Notes: generated from the letters alone by a model not told the origin. A stretch of DNA of 64,000 nt from CBDCVN01 sp965223045 (GCA_965223045.1 CBDCVN010000013.1:186001-250000), one strand, 5' to 3'. Numbered from the stretch's first letter, positions 46,070 through 56,213 are shown. Translations and numbers: made by a program.

Positions 46070-46810
46070 ATGGCGTACAAAGCCCTTGATGGTCAAAAAA
46101 TAATTAAAACGGTAGAGAGACTCTCTAAAAGAGTTGCCGAACGTTTTCCTCAAGCTGGTTTATGTAATGTATCAAAAGAGTTACTTGCTGTTGCCCACGC
46201 GGCTAAAAGTCGAACTGAGGCCATCAACAAACCCATAATGTGGGTACGTATAGTCAATGCCTTACTGATTACAGTAATAATAGCTACTATAATGATTTCT
46301 TTTGCTACTTTTGAAACTGAGGCAAAAGACTATCATATTTTCGACTTTATCCAGCTTTTAGAAGCAGGCATAAACGATGTTGTTTTAATTGGTGTTGGCA
46401 TTTTTTTCTTAGTAACCTTTGAAACGCGTATGAAGCGTGGTAGAGCTTTACGGGCTTTACATGAACTACGCTCAATTGCCCATGTAATAGACATGCACCA
46501 GCTTACAAAAGATCCAGAGCATGTCCTGACTAGGGTTGAAGCTACACCATCTTCACCTGAATATGGAATGAATCCATATCAATTAGGGCGTTATTTGGAT
46601 TACTGTAGTGAGATGCTCTCACTTACGAGTAAATTAGCAGCACTCTATGTTACAGATTTTGATGACGGGGTAGTACTTAATTCTGTAAATGAAATTGAGC
46701 AGCTTACCACTAGCTTGTCTAGGAAGATTTGGCAGAAGTTGGTGATTGTACACAATATAAGTGCCAGTAAGAATTCTCAAGCAACCCCAGCAGTTATAAA
46801 AGATGTCTAG
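46070..46810 (+). CDS. Two-helix membrane protein downstream of tamB
   Basis: 246 residues. A strong AAGGAGA site precedes the ATG, 12 bases after tamB, so the two are probably one operon. A cytoplasmic N-terminus of about 55 residues is followed by two membrane helices (VRIVNALLITVIIATIMISF and GINDVVLIGVGIFFLVTF). A C-terminal helical domain (ALHELRSIAHVIDMHQLTKDP, YLDYCSEMLSLTSKLAALY) completes it. The pattern recurs in bacterial proteins of unknown role; no enzymatic motif seen. Confidence 0.8.
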   Translation: MAYKALDGQKIIKTVERLSKRVAERFPQAGLCNVSKELLAVAHAAKSRTEAINKPIMWVRIVNALLITVIIATIMISFATFETEAKDYHIFDFIQLLEAGINDVVLIGVGIFFLVTFETRMKRGRALRALHELRSIAHVIDMHQLTKDPEHVLTRVEATPSSPEYGMNPYQLGRYLDYCSEMLSLTSKLAALYVTDFDDGVVLNSVNEIEQLTTSLSRKIWQKLVIVHNISASKNSQATPAVIKDV

Positions 46811-46890
46811 ATTTTATGATTATAAAAGCCAATAGCACAACACATCCTTGGGATGTACTTATACTCGAGGCAACTGTTGCAAGTTAGACA

Positions 46891-47340
46891 CTATTCTGAA
46901 ATACCCATCTTTTGCAAATGCTGCTTTAGACGTTGCAGTTCATGCTCTGCAGCTTCCTTTAATTCTCTTTCTGTAATTGCTCCTCAGCAAACCTGCTCTC
47001 TCTTCAGCAACATTTGCCCTAGCAACAATAGTATAATAATCCTCTATAAGTTTACCCTCCCTGTCAAAAATAAGTAAGCCTTTCTCACCAACTGTAAATG
47101 ATATGTTTAGCAAAGGACTTTTCCAGTTAGTGACATCGGACTTATGTACACGGTTTCCCTCTATAAATTGCCACACATCTAATCTCAGCTTGTTTAATCT
47201 TTATTCTTTGAGATTTTTTGATGTCTGGAAGTTCTGTATAATCAGGGGTGTAAAGGTAGTATTCTTTAACTCCATATTCCTCGTAAAATTTAAGCTTCTG
47301 GGCCATCGGACATTCTGCGTCTTGCAAACTTAAACCTCAG
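46891..47340 (-). pseudogene. Uma2-family gene remnant
   Basis: The minus strand reads AQKLKFYEEYGVKEYYLYTPDY, then (in a shifted frame) VWQFIEGN-like WQFIEGNRV and the Uma2 coiled-coil tail KEAAEHELQRLKQHLQKMGI, stopping at 46891-46893. At least two frameshifts are needed and the N-terminal half is absent. A dead copy of the family found intact at 27.2 and 63.3 kb. Confidence 0.7.
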
Positions 47341-47823
47341 CTGCATTTCCACCACGTATTTAAATGTCTGAACTGTGATTCACCTGATTCAGTGATGGAC
47401 TATGATTTGACCATAACAAAATGAAAATGTACCTTCCAATCCCTAAGCCCCCTGCTGCAAACCTTACAAGCAACAGTGGTAGGGGCTCAAAATCTTGAGC
47501 CCTTCCAACACACATTTAACGACAGGTGCTCTTAACTTAACCTTTCCCCACAGATAAACCATAATTTAATCGCTATAAACATGAGCTTAAAAATCAGAAA
47601 AATCATGCCAATCAAACGAATCACAGTTCACCCTTGCCAGCATAAACGAAGCCACATGAAATTTTTACCCAGTGAACCAAAAGTTTATTATTAAGCAAAA
47701 AAAGTTATACAATAATTCTTTGCAAATAGCTAAAAGTTAGTAGCTATTTGTTTCTTGATTTCTTAGGTTGTTAGGGAATATCATCTTTCGACACAGTTTC
47801 CCATTACAAGAAGGCAGATTGTC
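47341..47823. other. Intergenic stretch without recognised gene
   Basis: About 480 bases upstream of uvrA. One 8-bp hairpin GGGCTCAA/TTGAGCCC at 47483-47502. The last 150 bases are AT-rich and probably hold the uvrA promoter. Nothing else is recognised. Confidence 0.6.
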
Positions 47824-50685
47824 TTGCAAAATATTATCATTCGTGGTGCACGAGAACACAATTTAAAAAATATTAACTTAGAACTGCCTCGCAATAAATT
47901 TATTGTTTTTACAGGTGTTTCTGGGTCAGGTAAATCAACTTTAGCTTTCGATACCATTTATGCTGAGGGGCAGCGTCGTTATGTAGAAAGCTTATCTGCC
48001 TATGCTAGACAATTTTTGGGGGTTATGGACAAGCCGGATGTAGATAGTATAGAGGGTTTAAGCCCAGCTATTTCTATTGATCAGAAAACTACTAGCCATA
48101 ATCCCCGCTCTACAGTGGGCACTGTGACAGAAATACATGATTATCTGCGTCTTCTTTTTGCTCGAGCAGGTAAACCCCACTGCCCTACTTGTGGCAGAGC
48201 AATTGAGCGCCAGTCTGCTAGTGAAATAGTAGATAGACTCTTAAAAGATCATAATAATGCTAAAGCTATGATCCTAGCGCCACTAGTGCGTCAACGTAAA
48301 GGGGAATATAAAAAACTATTTGATGACTTGAAAAAGGAGGGATTTGCTCGAGTACGTATAGACGGTAAGGTAATGACACTCGACGAAGCTTTGGCTAGTA
48401 AGCTCGAGCGCTATGAAAAGCATGATATTGATGTTGTGGTAGACCGCATCAAGATAACTTTGGAAGATAGGGTACGTATTGCTGAATCTATAGAATTAGC
48501 TTTAAGTAAAGGAGAGGGCTTATTACGCGTTTTCTTGCCAGATAAAGACGTAGACGAACTCCTAAGTGAAAACTTTGCTTGCCCAGAACACGGCACTTTT
48601 TTAGAGGAGCTAGAACCACGTGTTTTTTCTTTTAATTCTCCTTATGGTGCTTGTGAACAGTGCAGTGGTCTTGGTTACTTACAACAATTTACTTCAGAAC
48701 TAGTTATTCCTGACCCTACTTTATCTGTTGCTGAGGGAACTATTGCTCCTTGGCAAGGTAAAGATACCAAGATCTATTACTGGGATAGATTAAAAGCGTT
48801 ATCTGAGCAGCTTGACTTTGATTTACAAACCCCTTGGCAAGATTTAGCTGAAGAGATTAAAAAAGCTATTCTCTATGGTACTAATGAACCTATAGAGATT
48901 ACTTATACCCGCAATGGTCGTGAAGTTATGAGCTTTAAGGCCGAGTTTGAAGGGGTTATTCCAAATCTAGAGCGCCGTTTACAAGAGACTACCTCAGATT
49001 ATGGACGTGAAAAAATAGAAGCCTTTATGTCTATGGTGACTTGTCCTCATTGCCAGGGCACTCGCTACCGTAAAGAAGTTCTGGCTGTTACTGTAGCCAA
49101 TAAAAATATTGGCGAGGTACTTAGTATGACAGTAATGAAAGGTAGAGAATTTTTTGCTAATTTAGAGCTTGGTAGCGCAGAAACAGAAATTGCTCGTCCT
49201 ATACTTAGAGAAGTTGATGCCCGCTTGGGCTTTTTAGAAAGTGTTGGTCTTGATTATTTAACATTGAGTCGTAGCGCTAATACTCTTTCTGGTGGTGAGG
49301 CACAACGCATACGCTTAGCTACCCAAGTAGGCTCAGGGCTTACGGGAGTGTTGTATGTATTAGATGAACCTTCTATAGGCTTGCACCCTAGAGATAACCT
49401 TCGCTTACTTAAGACCTTATTCCACTTGCGTGATCTTGGCAACACACTCATAGTAGTTGAGCATGATGAAGAAACTATGCTTGCTAGTGACTTTATTGTA
49501 GACCTTGGTCCTAGCGCGGGTATTCATGGTGGCCAAGTAATAGCTGCTGCACCACCTAAAGAGTTAACCAAGGACAAAAATTCTTTGACAGCAGCCTATT
49601 TATGTAAGAAGAATTATATAGAGGTTCCTAGAAAACGCCGTAAGGGCAATGGTAAAAAGCTTAAAGTTATTGGTGCTTGTGAACATAACCTAAAGGATAT
49701 TAATGTAACTTTACCCTTAGGAAAATTTGTTTGTATCACTGGCGCTTCAGGTTCAGGTAAATCTACTCTAGTTCATCGCATTTTACATGCCTCTTTAGCA
49801 AAAAAACTTCACCGGGCTAAGACCACTCCGGGTAAACATACCAAGATTACTGGTAGCGATAATGTTGATAAGGTTATTGAAATAGATCAAAGCCCTATAG
49901 GACGAACGCCTCGTTCCAATCCTGCTACCTACACAGGAATCTTTACCGATATTCGCGACCTTTTTACAAGGGCACCTGAGGCACGAAAAAGAGGTTACAA
50001 GCCAGGGCGTTTTAGTTTTAATGTCAAAGGTGGGCGTTGTGAGGCTTGTAAAGGTGATGGTACTGTAAAAGTAGAAATGTACTTCTTGCCAGATGTCTAT
50101 GTGCCTTGCGAGGTTTGTAAGGGTAGACGCTATAATAAAGAGACTTTAGAGGTGAAAATTAAGGGTAAGTCAATTTCTGAAGTTTTAGAAATGACTGTAG
50201 ATGAAGGTCTGGGGTTTTTTGAAAATATTCCGAGTGTAGCCCGTAAGCTTCAACTTATGCAAGATGTAGGCTTAGGCTATATAAAAGTTGGTCAATCTTC
50301 GCCAACTCTTTCAGGTGGTGAAGCTCAACGTGTTAAACTTGCCTCAGAGCTAGGCAAGCGTTCAACAGGTAAAACACTCTACATCTTAGATGAACCTACT
50401 ACAGGACTGCATTTTGATGATGTTAAAAAACTTTTAAGCGTTTTACACCGCCTTGTAGATAATGGTAATACTTTAATTGTAATAGAGCATAATATGGATG
50501 TGGTAAAAACTTCTGATTGGATTATTGATCTTGGCCCTGATGGTGGTGTGCGTGGTGGAGAAATAATTGCTGAAGGCACCCCTGAGATAGTAGCTAAAAT
50601 TACCCATTCCTCAACAGGACAATTTTTGGCAAAAATTCCTGAACTCTTGGCTTCAAATTCTAATGGTATTGCAGAGGTAGCTTGA
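47824..50685 (+). CDS. uvrA: UvrABC excinuclease subunit A
   Basis: 953 residues. It is the damage-sensing ATPase dimer of nucleotide excision repair. The start is TTG (LQNIIIRGAREHNLKN). Two ABC modules are present: Walker A GVSGSGKS near residue 31 and GASGSGKS near residue 640; signatures LSGGEAQRIRLA and LSGGEAQRVKLA; and Walker B VLYVLDEPSIGLHP and LYILDEPTTGLHFDD. Zinc-finger cysteines are CEACKGDGTVKVEMY...CEVCKG. Standard length and order, no anomaly. A membrane-protein gene overlaps its stop. Confidence 0.98.
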   Translation: MQNIIIRGAREHNLKNINLELPRNKFIVFTGVSGSGKSTLAFDTIYAEGQRRYVESLSAYARQFLGVMDKPDVDSIEGLSPAISIDQKTTSHNPRSTVGTVTEIHDYLRLLFARAGKPHCPTCGRAIERQSASEIVDRLLKDHNNAKAMILAPLVRQRKGEYKKLFDDLKKEGFARVRIDGKVMTLDEALASKLERYEKHDIDVVVDRIKITLEDRVRIAESIELALSKGEGLLRVFLPDKDVDELLSENFACPEHGTFLEELEPRVFSFNSPYGACEQCSGLGYLQQFTSELVIPDPTLSVAEGTIAPWQGKDTKIYYWDRLKALSEQLDFDLQTPWQDLAEEIKKAILYGTNEPIEITYTRNGREVMSFKAEFEGVIPNLERRLQETTSDYGREKIEAFMSMVTCPHCQGTRYRKEVLAVTVANKNIGEVLSMTVMKGREFFANLELGSAETEIARPILREVDARLGFLESVGLDYLTLSRSANTLSGGEAQRIRLATQVGSGLTGVLYVLDEPSIGLHPRDNLRLLKTLFHLRDLGNTLIVVEHDEETMLASDFIVDLGPSAGIHGGQVIAAAPPKELTKDKNSLTAAYLCKKNYIEVPRKRRKGNGKKLKVIGACEHNLKDINVTLPLGKFVCITGASGSGKSTLVHRILHASLAKKLHRAKTTPGKHTKITGSDNVDKVIEIDQSPIGRTPRSNPATYTGIFTDIRDLFTRAPEARKRGYKPGRFSFNVKGGRCEACKGDGTVKVEMYFLPDVYVPCEVCKGRRYNKETLEVKIKGKSISEVLEMTVDEGLGFFENIPSVARKLQLMQDVGLGYIKVGQSSPTLSGGEAQRVKLASELGKRSTGKTLYILDEPTTGLHFDDVKKLLSVLHRLVDNGNTLIVIEHNMDVVKTSDWIIDLGPDGGVRGGEIIAEGTPEIVAKITHSSTGQFLAKIPELLASNSNGIAEVA

Positions 50686-51203
50686 TGAGAAAGATGTATA
50701 CCTTACCTTCGCCGCAGAATATTTTTATTGGTTTATTTTTATGTTTCTTTGCTGCAGTAGTAGTTGCTTCTCCTCTGCCTATGCTTTACCGTAGTGTAGC
50801 TATCCTTTTTATAGCTTATCTTGCTGCTAGTTATGGTGGTATGCCTTTTGCCTACATTGTCATTATTCTCATTCCTCCTTTAGGTCTTTTGAAACAAGAT
50901 GACAGTTGGCTTATTTTTTTGCCTATGATGGTTAGCTCAGGACTTTTGGCTATGTTAGGGCTCGAGTATTCATGGCGCTATGCAGCAATATTAATTTCAC
51001 CCTTTTTTTACCTAATACCTCAGATTTTGATCTGGCAGATTTCTGAACATAGACTTTTTGCACTGACCTTGCCGTGGCAACCGAATGTAACTAGGTGGTT
51101 AACTCTTCATGCATTTGTTGCAGGGGCAGGCGTCCTTACAGTTTTGTTTTTAGATAGAAAAAGGCAAAGGTTAGCTGAGCGTTTAGAAAGTAGGAAGAGT
51201 TAG
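50685..51203 (+). CDS. Polytopic membrane protein co-translated with uvrA
   Basis: 172 residues. The ATG overlaps the uvrA stop (TGATG), so translation is coupled. About five hydrophobic segments are visible (IFIGLFLCFFAAVVVASPL, SVAILFIAYLAASYGGM, FAYIVIILIPPLGLL, YAAILISPFFYLIPQ, LTLHAFVAGAGVLTVLFL), with a basic C-terminus. No family recognised. A link to DNA repair is suggested only by the overlap. Confidence 0.75.
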   Translation: MRKMYTLPSPQNIFIGLFLCFFAAVVVASPLPMLYRSVAILFIAYLAASYGGMPFAYIVIILIPPLGLLKQDDSWLIFLPMMVSSGLLAMLGLEYSWRYAAILISPFFYLIPQILIWQISEHRLFALTLPWQPNVTRWLTLHAFVAGAGVLTVLFLDRKRQRLAERLESRKS

Positions 51204-51282
51204 ATTATAAACCTCGCAAATTTTCTTCCAAATAAAGGTTATACAACATACTATAGTGAGCCAGAAAAGTTTTTTTAAATAA

Positions 51283-51326
51283 AAAATCCCCCCCCTAGTT
51301 CCCTTAATAAGGAGGCTAGGGGATTT
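51283..51326. terminator. Bidirectional hairpin terminator
   Basis: AAATCCCCCCCCTAG at 51284-51298 pairs with CTAGGGGATTT at 51316-51326, with A and T runs on both sides. It lies between the converging uvrA operon and the first cytolysin-like gene, and resembles the C/G-run repeats at 6236 and 13425. Confidence 0.65.
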
Positions 51327-51423
51327 ATCTTACAAGACTCAGCCTCGTTTGATTTTGCAATAAGTAAAGATTCATCTGGACATTTATAAATCCAAGGGTG
51401 CTTACTTTTCCATGTACTCTTGT

Positions 51424-52947
51424 TTATTTCAACCTAGTAATCTTACCTGTTTTTTTATTAGCAAGATACTGCCAATTAACTTCGGTAATACGGTCACAGT
51501 ATAACCCTGACCCTCCTGTTAGTGATCTTCTATTGCTGCTACTGGTAACATTTTGGAAAACACCATCGGTTTGTACCTGTAATGATAGCCCCCAGCCCCA
51601 ACATCCAGGATTCCAAAGCTTTATGTGGAAACGTACTTGGTTATTTACAAAAAAGTCCGAATAACTATTTAGGACTATATCCTTTGACTTTTCAGTATAG
51701 ACATGGACAATGTTATGGCAGTTCGCTGGGATGTCAGGGTTGCAAATGGAAAAGCCAGCTTTACCATTAACATCACCTAAACTAACGATAACTTTCTTGT
51801 CTGGGGTAGGAACAGACATAGATTTACAAGACTGTACATAAAAAGTTGTGGTGTCACCAATTGTGGCAATACTACCATCAAGATTTTTTACTACATAAGA
51901 AATAGGTACAGCAGTGGTGGCTTCAGCAGGTACAAAAAATTTGTTTAAATCGGCTATAGCTTCTAGTGCAGCGTTTTGTGAGCCACCAAAAGCCAAGAGT
52001 CTAGTATGACTATTTTCTAAGATAGAGAGCTGTTTATCAGTAATATTAATTCCACCGCTAAATGCTCCATAAACGGCACTAACTGCTGACTCTAGTTCTT
52101 GATAGCTACTTACTTGTTCACTAGTAAGGGTATAAAAAAGCATGCGTCCATAGGTGACAGACTTTACATATACTGGCAGATTATTTTTACCAATTCGGCC
52201 ATAGGAAACCTCTATTCTAAGATCTTTTTTAGTTACCGATTCAGCAAAAAAGTCTTCAGGTGTGCGCAAGGAAGCTTCATCAAAAGAAATAGTGAACATG
52301 GGTTGGAAAAATCTAACTACGATAGTATGGCTATTTACTTTGCGGCCTGTACCAAAATTAAAGTCGGCATTAATGGCAGCAAAAGCATCCTTATAGCCTG
52401 CTGAAATACCAATGCTAGTAAGAGCCTGTTCAAAGGTATGGGCTTCTTCACGCTCATAAGAGACTTTACCAGGAACAACGTCAATTTCGCCTAGCCTAGT
52501 ATCAGCACGCCTGATAAGCTCAGAAATAGAATTACGCATTGTAGCGGTAGTAGGGTTATTAATTTGAATACTAGGATTTTCAATATTTAGATCAACTGTT
52601 AAGGTAATAGGTGAGCGCTCTAGACGGACAGAGTCAAAAACTCTGCTAGATATGCCCTTACCTTGTAGCAAAGCACCCGGATAAAGCGTGTCGGAATTTA
52701 TGCCTGCATGAATTATATTCTCATAGTTTTTGCTAATACTTTTTTCTTCGGTAATGCAGTCATACTTTTGGCTACCATTGTTAAAAGAGCCCTGTAAATC
52801 TTCAGGGTTACGGGTATCTATGGATTTAGTTGTAGGTATTGGCCAATCTGGTAATTTATTTATGTAGGTATTAACAGATGGATTTCCACATGCAATTAAG
52901 TTTAGTAGAACCAAGCTAGTAATAAGTAGAAAGGGTAACTTTGTCAT
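51424..52947 (-). CDS. Cholesterol-dependent-cytolysin-like lipoprotein A
   Basis: 507 residues. Lipoprotein signal ending LIAC. The core matches thiol-activated cytolysins (PF01289): LYPGALLQGKG, SPITLTVDLNIENPS, NPTTATMRNSISELIRRAD and NLPVYVKSVTYGRMLFYTLTS, the last being the usual pore-forming-domain signature. The family's C-terminal cholesterol-binding undecapeptide is not present. Instead there is a different about 110-residue beta-rich end with a Trp/Gly cluster (LWNPGCWGWGLSLQVQ). It is similar to protein C at 60.8 kb. Likely surface-attached or released and acting on membranes; target unknown. The gene has an AAGGA site. Confidence 0.85.
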   Translation of the reverse strand: MTKLPFLLITSLVLLNLIACGNPSVNTYINKLPDWPIPTTKSIDTRNPEDLQGSFNNGSQKYDCITEEKSISKNYENIIHAGINSDTLYPGALLQGKGISSRVFDSVRLERSPITLTVDLNIENPSIQINNPTTATMRNSISELIRRADTRLGEIDVVPGKVSYEREEAHTFEQALTSIGISAGYKDAFAAINADFNFGTGRKVNSHTIVVRFFQPMFTISFDEASLRTPEDFFAESVTKKDLRIEVSYGRIGKNNLPVYVKSVTYGRMLFYTLTSEQVSSYQELESAVSAVYGAFSGGINITDKQLSILENSHTRLLAFGGSQNAALEAIADLNKFFVPAEATTAVPISYVVKNLDGSIATIGDTTTFYVQSCKSMSVPTPDKKVIVSLGDVNGKAGFSICNPDIPANCHNIVHVYTEKSKDIVLNSYSDFFVNNQVRFHIKLWNPGCWGWGLSLQVQTDGVFQNVTSSSNRRSLTGGSGLYCDRITEVNWQYLANKKTGKITRLK

Positions 52948-53114
52948 TTCTGGTTTTTCCTTAGTAATAGGTTACTTCCAAAGTAAGTTATTTGGAGTGT
53001 ATTAATGACTAAGGCTTGAGCAAAACTAGGAACCAAAGCAAAGCTTAAGTTTGCTAAGAGACAAGCCATGAGTTTAGAAGAGGCTTAGGAGTTGATTGAG
53101 AACTAATTAACCCG

Positions 53115-53145
53115 TCTAATAGCATCAAGCTCAGGTGCGCATGCT
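53115..53145 (-). other. Half attC-like site
   Basis: On the minus strand this reads GCATGCGCACCTGAGCTTGA then TGCTATTAGAC, closely matching the right arm of attC sites 1 and 3 (GTGCGCACCTGAGCTTTATG then CCGTTAGGC). Only this arm is evident. It lies 17 bases after the stop of the beta-propeller fragment, where a cassette's attC would be. Confidence 0.55.
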
Positions 53146-53161
53146 CTATTATGTCATAGAA

Positions 53162-53499
53162 TTAACGCCAGCTAATTGGACCTATCACGGTTTTAGGAAG
53201 TATAGAACCTAGATTCGCTAAGTGGCTTTGTCCTGCTTCAATGTTGGTAAACATTAATGCAGGGTGATAATTATCATCGGTAGATAGCCCAAGATAAACA
53301 ATGGTCTTGCCATCTGGTGACCAAGTTGGGAATCTTAAATGAAAACCACTGTAGATGAGTTCCTTTGGTTCAGCATTATCAAGACCAAGACTCATATGCC
53401 AAATCTGTTGATTGAATTCAAAAATTAGGTTTTTGCCTGTAGGATCAACCGCAGGATTTCTAACTCTGCTAGCTAATCGTCCCTCATCAAACCTACTAA
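53162..53499 (-). pseudogene. TolB-like beta-propeller (PD40) fragment
   Basis: About 112 residues. It contains NPAVDPTGKNLIFEF and FPTWSPDGKTIVYLG, the WD40-like PD40 repeats of TolB/DPP-IV propellers. It ends with a natural stop, but its 5' end is fused to the truncated IS5-like element, so most of the protein is missing. Confidence 0.65.
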
Positions 53500-54387
53500 G
53501 CATACACAAGAATCTTGAAACGCTTCATTCCTCCAATGGCATTCTCAACATATACACGTATCTTGCTCACTGCTTGGTTGTGAGCCTTCTGCTCTTTACT
53601 AAGCTTGGGATTAGGGTTGGCTTTGCTCTTCCTAGGTCTCTTATGAGGTATTGCAACATCTGCTCCTTCATAATCTTTCTCGATTCCTTGATATCCTAAA
53701 TCTACTGCCACTTTAATATCCTCAAACCACTCCTCCTCAGGTGGAAATTCTTCCTTTAGCATTGCATAGTCATGGTTCCGTCCTCCAAAGGTTTGTCCCA
53801 CAAACAAAATTACCTTCTCCTTGCTGCTTATCACTGTGTTTTTCTGCGTGTGGTTACCCTGTTTGCCACTGTATAACTCCTGTTGCATTTCATCATCCTT
53901 TGGGCGTTGATGTTCTCGCTCTGTAACATCAATCAGTATTTCGTCAAGTCCCTCAAAAGCTGCTTTGAAATCCTCTATGTTTTCAAACTCTCTAGCTGGC
54001 ATATATCCCAAACCACTTAGAGTTTTCGCCATTATTGGTGTAAGACGTTGTACCCAAGCATGGGCATTAGATCGTGATAAATCAAATTTCTCCGCTAGAA
54101 CATCAAACGTTGGGTAAAGTCTAAGGTAGTAAAGAATAAAGCACAGTTTTATATTGACTGTACTTAGTTTACTGTTTCTTCCTCCTCCTGGCTTACGATG
54201 TACTTTCCCTGCTTCTAGAGCCTTTTCATAACGTTGCTTTTCATGGTCTTCTAAAGCTTTAGCAAATGCAGGTTCTAGTTCCTCTACTTTCTTTTCGCTC
54301 AATCCTGTTATACTTCTTACTTGTCGGTCATCTCTTGGTAGTAACATTCCTTTATTTTGACCGATTTATTTATTTCAGAACAACTCT
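53496..54387 (-). mobile_element. IS5-like element, diverged and truncated
   Basis: A transposase of 283 residues (53496-54347) is about half identical by eye to the two full copies. It has the helix-turn-helix TFDVLAEKFDLSRSNAHAW, ILIDVTEREHQRP, VDLGYQGIEKD and VENAIGGMKRF. The end at 54387 keeps TTTCAGAACAACTCT. The other end is lost at about 53499, where the propeller fragment starts, so the last about 25 residues and one inverted end are missing. Confidence 0.82.
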
Positions 54388-54389
54388 AT

Positions 54390-55600
54390 AGATGTCCAGA
54401 TAAATTCTTTCCCTAAAACAGGAAAAATAATGCCATGATAATTCCAATAATAACCCAAAGGAGACTAATCATGGCAAATAATGATAGCAAACAAAAACTA
54501 GAAGAACTACAAAGACTACGCCGTCGCTATAAAAAGGGAAATGATGCAAACGCTTTACTACGGACTCAAGCCCTTATAGCTCTGTATTCCGGCAAAGATA
54601 TTAAGCTTGTAGCAGAAATGTTCGGTGTCTCAGTAAAAACAGTAAAAAACTGGCGAAAGAAGTTTGAAAAATCGCTTAACTTAGAAGATGAACAAAGAAC
54701 TGGTAGGCCGCCTAAACTTTCTAAAGAGCAACTAGAGCTAATCAAGAAAATCATTACAGAGTTTAACCAGCAAGTTTGGGTTGCCAGAAGGGTCTTTACT
54801 CTCATAGAAAGCCTTTTTGGGGTATGTTTGTCAGTAAAGTATTTACCAGAGCTTTTAAGGAAACTGGGATTAAGTTTCCATAAAGCAATACATTTGCTGT
54901 ATAGGAAGAATGAAGAGAAGAGGCGAAAGTGGATACAAGAAACACTACCAAAGCTGTACGAGGAGAAGATAAAGGCAGGATGGAGGATATTTTATCAAGA
55001 TGAAGTAGGGTTCCAAACGCAGGGAACACTAGCGAGCACATGGGGGCTAAGAGGAGAAAAAGTAGAGATCAAGAACTATGGAAGACATGGGAGAGTAAAT
55101 TTGATAGGGGCATTAGAGTTAGGGACAGGAGAATTCCATGGAGTGCTAACAAAGTTCAAGGTAAATGCTCAGAGGTTTAGAAGGTTTATCTGCCACATGA
55201 AAAGGGAGATGAGGGAAGCAAAGATAATGCTTATATGTGACAATGCACCATTTCACAGGGCGAAGTGGTTGCAAGAGTGGGTAAAAGAGAATTCAAAATG
55301 GTTGAGGTTAGAATTTCTACCGGGATACTCACCAGATTTCAACCCAATAGAAAGGCTATGGAAGTATTTAAAGAAGGAGTACATACATAATAAATGCTGG
55401 GAAACACAAGCAGATTTAAGGAAGCATTTGGAGGTAATGATGGAGGGAATACCAATGAGGGTAGAGGAAATAAAGGGAGTAATGAAAAAAGAGATAAAAA
55501 GATTGAGGGAGGCATTTGAGTTTTATAAAACACCAGTACCAAAGGAATTAATGATTTGAGATAGTGTTAAGCGGGGAAAATAAGCAAGTTTTGTATAAGT
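54390..55600 (+). mobile_element. IS630-family element (right end not located)
   Basis: A single IS630-type transposase adjoining the end of the truncated IS5-like element; TA is the base pair expected at the boundary (54388-54389). The left end would be GATGTCCAGATAAATTCT. I find no matching inverted end near 55560-55760, but a related ATTCATCTGGACAT occurs at about 51370-51383, so rearrangement is possible. Confidence 0.6.
54471..55559 (+). CDS. IS630-family transposase
   Basis: 362 residues from the ATG with an AAAGGAG site; an upstream in-frame start lacks one. Double helix-turn-helix N-terminus (GKDIKLVAEMFGVSVKTVKNW, QVWVARRVFTLIESLFG) and DDE_3 core: IFYQDEVGFQTQGT, IMLICDNAPFHRAKW and LEFLPGYSPDFNPIERLWKY. 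Complete and probably functional. Confidence 0.92.
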   Translation: MANNDSKQKLEELQRLRRRYKKGNDANALLRTQALIALYSGKDIKLVAEMFGVSVKTVKNWRKKFEKSLNLEDEQRTGRPPKLSKEQLELIKKIITEFNQQVWVARRVFTLIESLFGVCLSVKYLPELLRKLGLSFHKAIHLLYRKNEEKRRKWIQETLPKLYEEKIKAGWRIFYQDEVGFQTQGTLASTWGLRGEKVEIKNYGRHGRVNLIGALELGTGEFHGVLTKFKVNAQRFRRFICHMKREMREAKIMLICDNAPFHRAKWLQEWVKENSKWLRLEFLPGYSPDFNPIERLWKYLKKEYIHNKCWETQADLRKHLEVMMEGIPMRVEEIKGVMKKEIKRLREAFEFYKTPVPKELMI

Positions 55601-55758
55601 TTTAGTTGGTTTACAACGCAAGTTGTACCCAAAAAACGCCACTTTTGCCTCTAAAAACCCTGTTACCAAAGTCGATATCATGATTTTTTTGCTTTTTTCA
55701 AGTAGCCATAGCATATCCTTGACACAGCAAGGTTTTATTTTTTATAGTATAGCCACTG

Positions 55759-56061
55759 ATGTCTGCTACGATAAATACACATTTTAAAGTCCAGTGTATC
55801 CAAACAGGTAAGGCTGTAGGTATAATGCATGGCATCCACCTTCGGGATTATGTCCAAGGACACATACAAAAACGTTCAGGATCATTATTAAAGAAATACA
55901 AGAAGAATTGGGGAAAAGGTCAGGCACTTGCGAGGGTAGCTAAAACACTTAACCTGACGGCCAGAAGTGGAATTAGGACTGGTGAAATGTTCATTTGCTG
56001 GAACACTGTTCCAAACGGAGGGCAGAAATATGCTCTAGGCCTGATGGGGGTCAGTGTGTAG
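55759..56061 (+). CDS. Small hypothetical protein
   Basis: 100 residues, ATG without an obvious ribosome site. The centre is basic (GHIQKRSGSLLKKYKKNWGKGQ) and the end has GEMFICWNTVPNGGQKYALGL. No family recognised. It is the only plus-strand gene between the IS630 element and the minus-strand island, so it may have come with the rearrangement. Confidence 0.4.
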   Translation: MSATINTHFKVQCIQTGKAVGIMHGIHLRDYVQGHIQKRSGSLLKKYKKNWGKGQALARVAKTLNLTARSGIRTGEMFICWNTVPNGGQKYALGLMGVSV

Positions 56062-56213
56062 CCATTTTTTATAAATTTTAATTTTGCCCTAAAACCTCAA
56101 ACAGCACGAGATTTTGGGGGTCAAAACCCCTACTTTTTGATGACAAAATGCGTTAGAAATGGTGTTGAGTGCTTTGCTTGCCAAATAAAATTGATCAACT
56201 TTTGGGTGCTCTA

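Noticed and set aside
51560..51620. NPGCWGWGLSL in cytolysin-like protein A as a possible undecapeptide
   Set aside because: It lacks the ECTGLAWEWWR order and its surroundings do not match domain 4; similarity is only in Trp/Gly content.
52980..53110. Short coding-like stretch (AKLKFAKRQAMSLEEA) upstream of gene A
   Set aside because: Interrupted by stops within about 20 codons and with no recognisable family; too weak to call.
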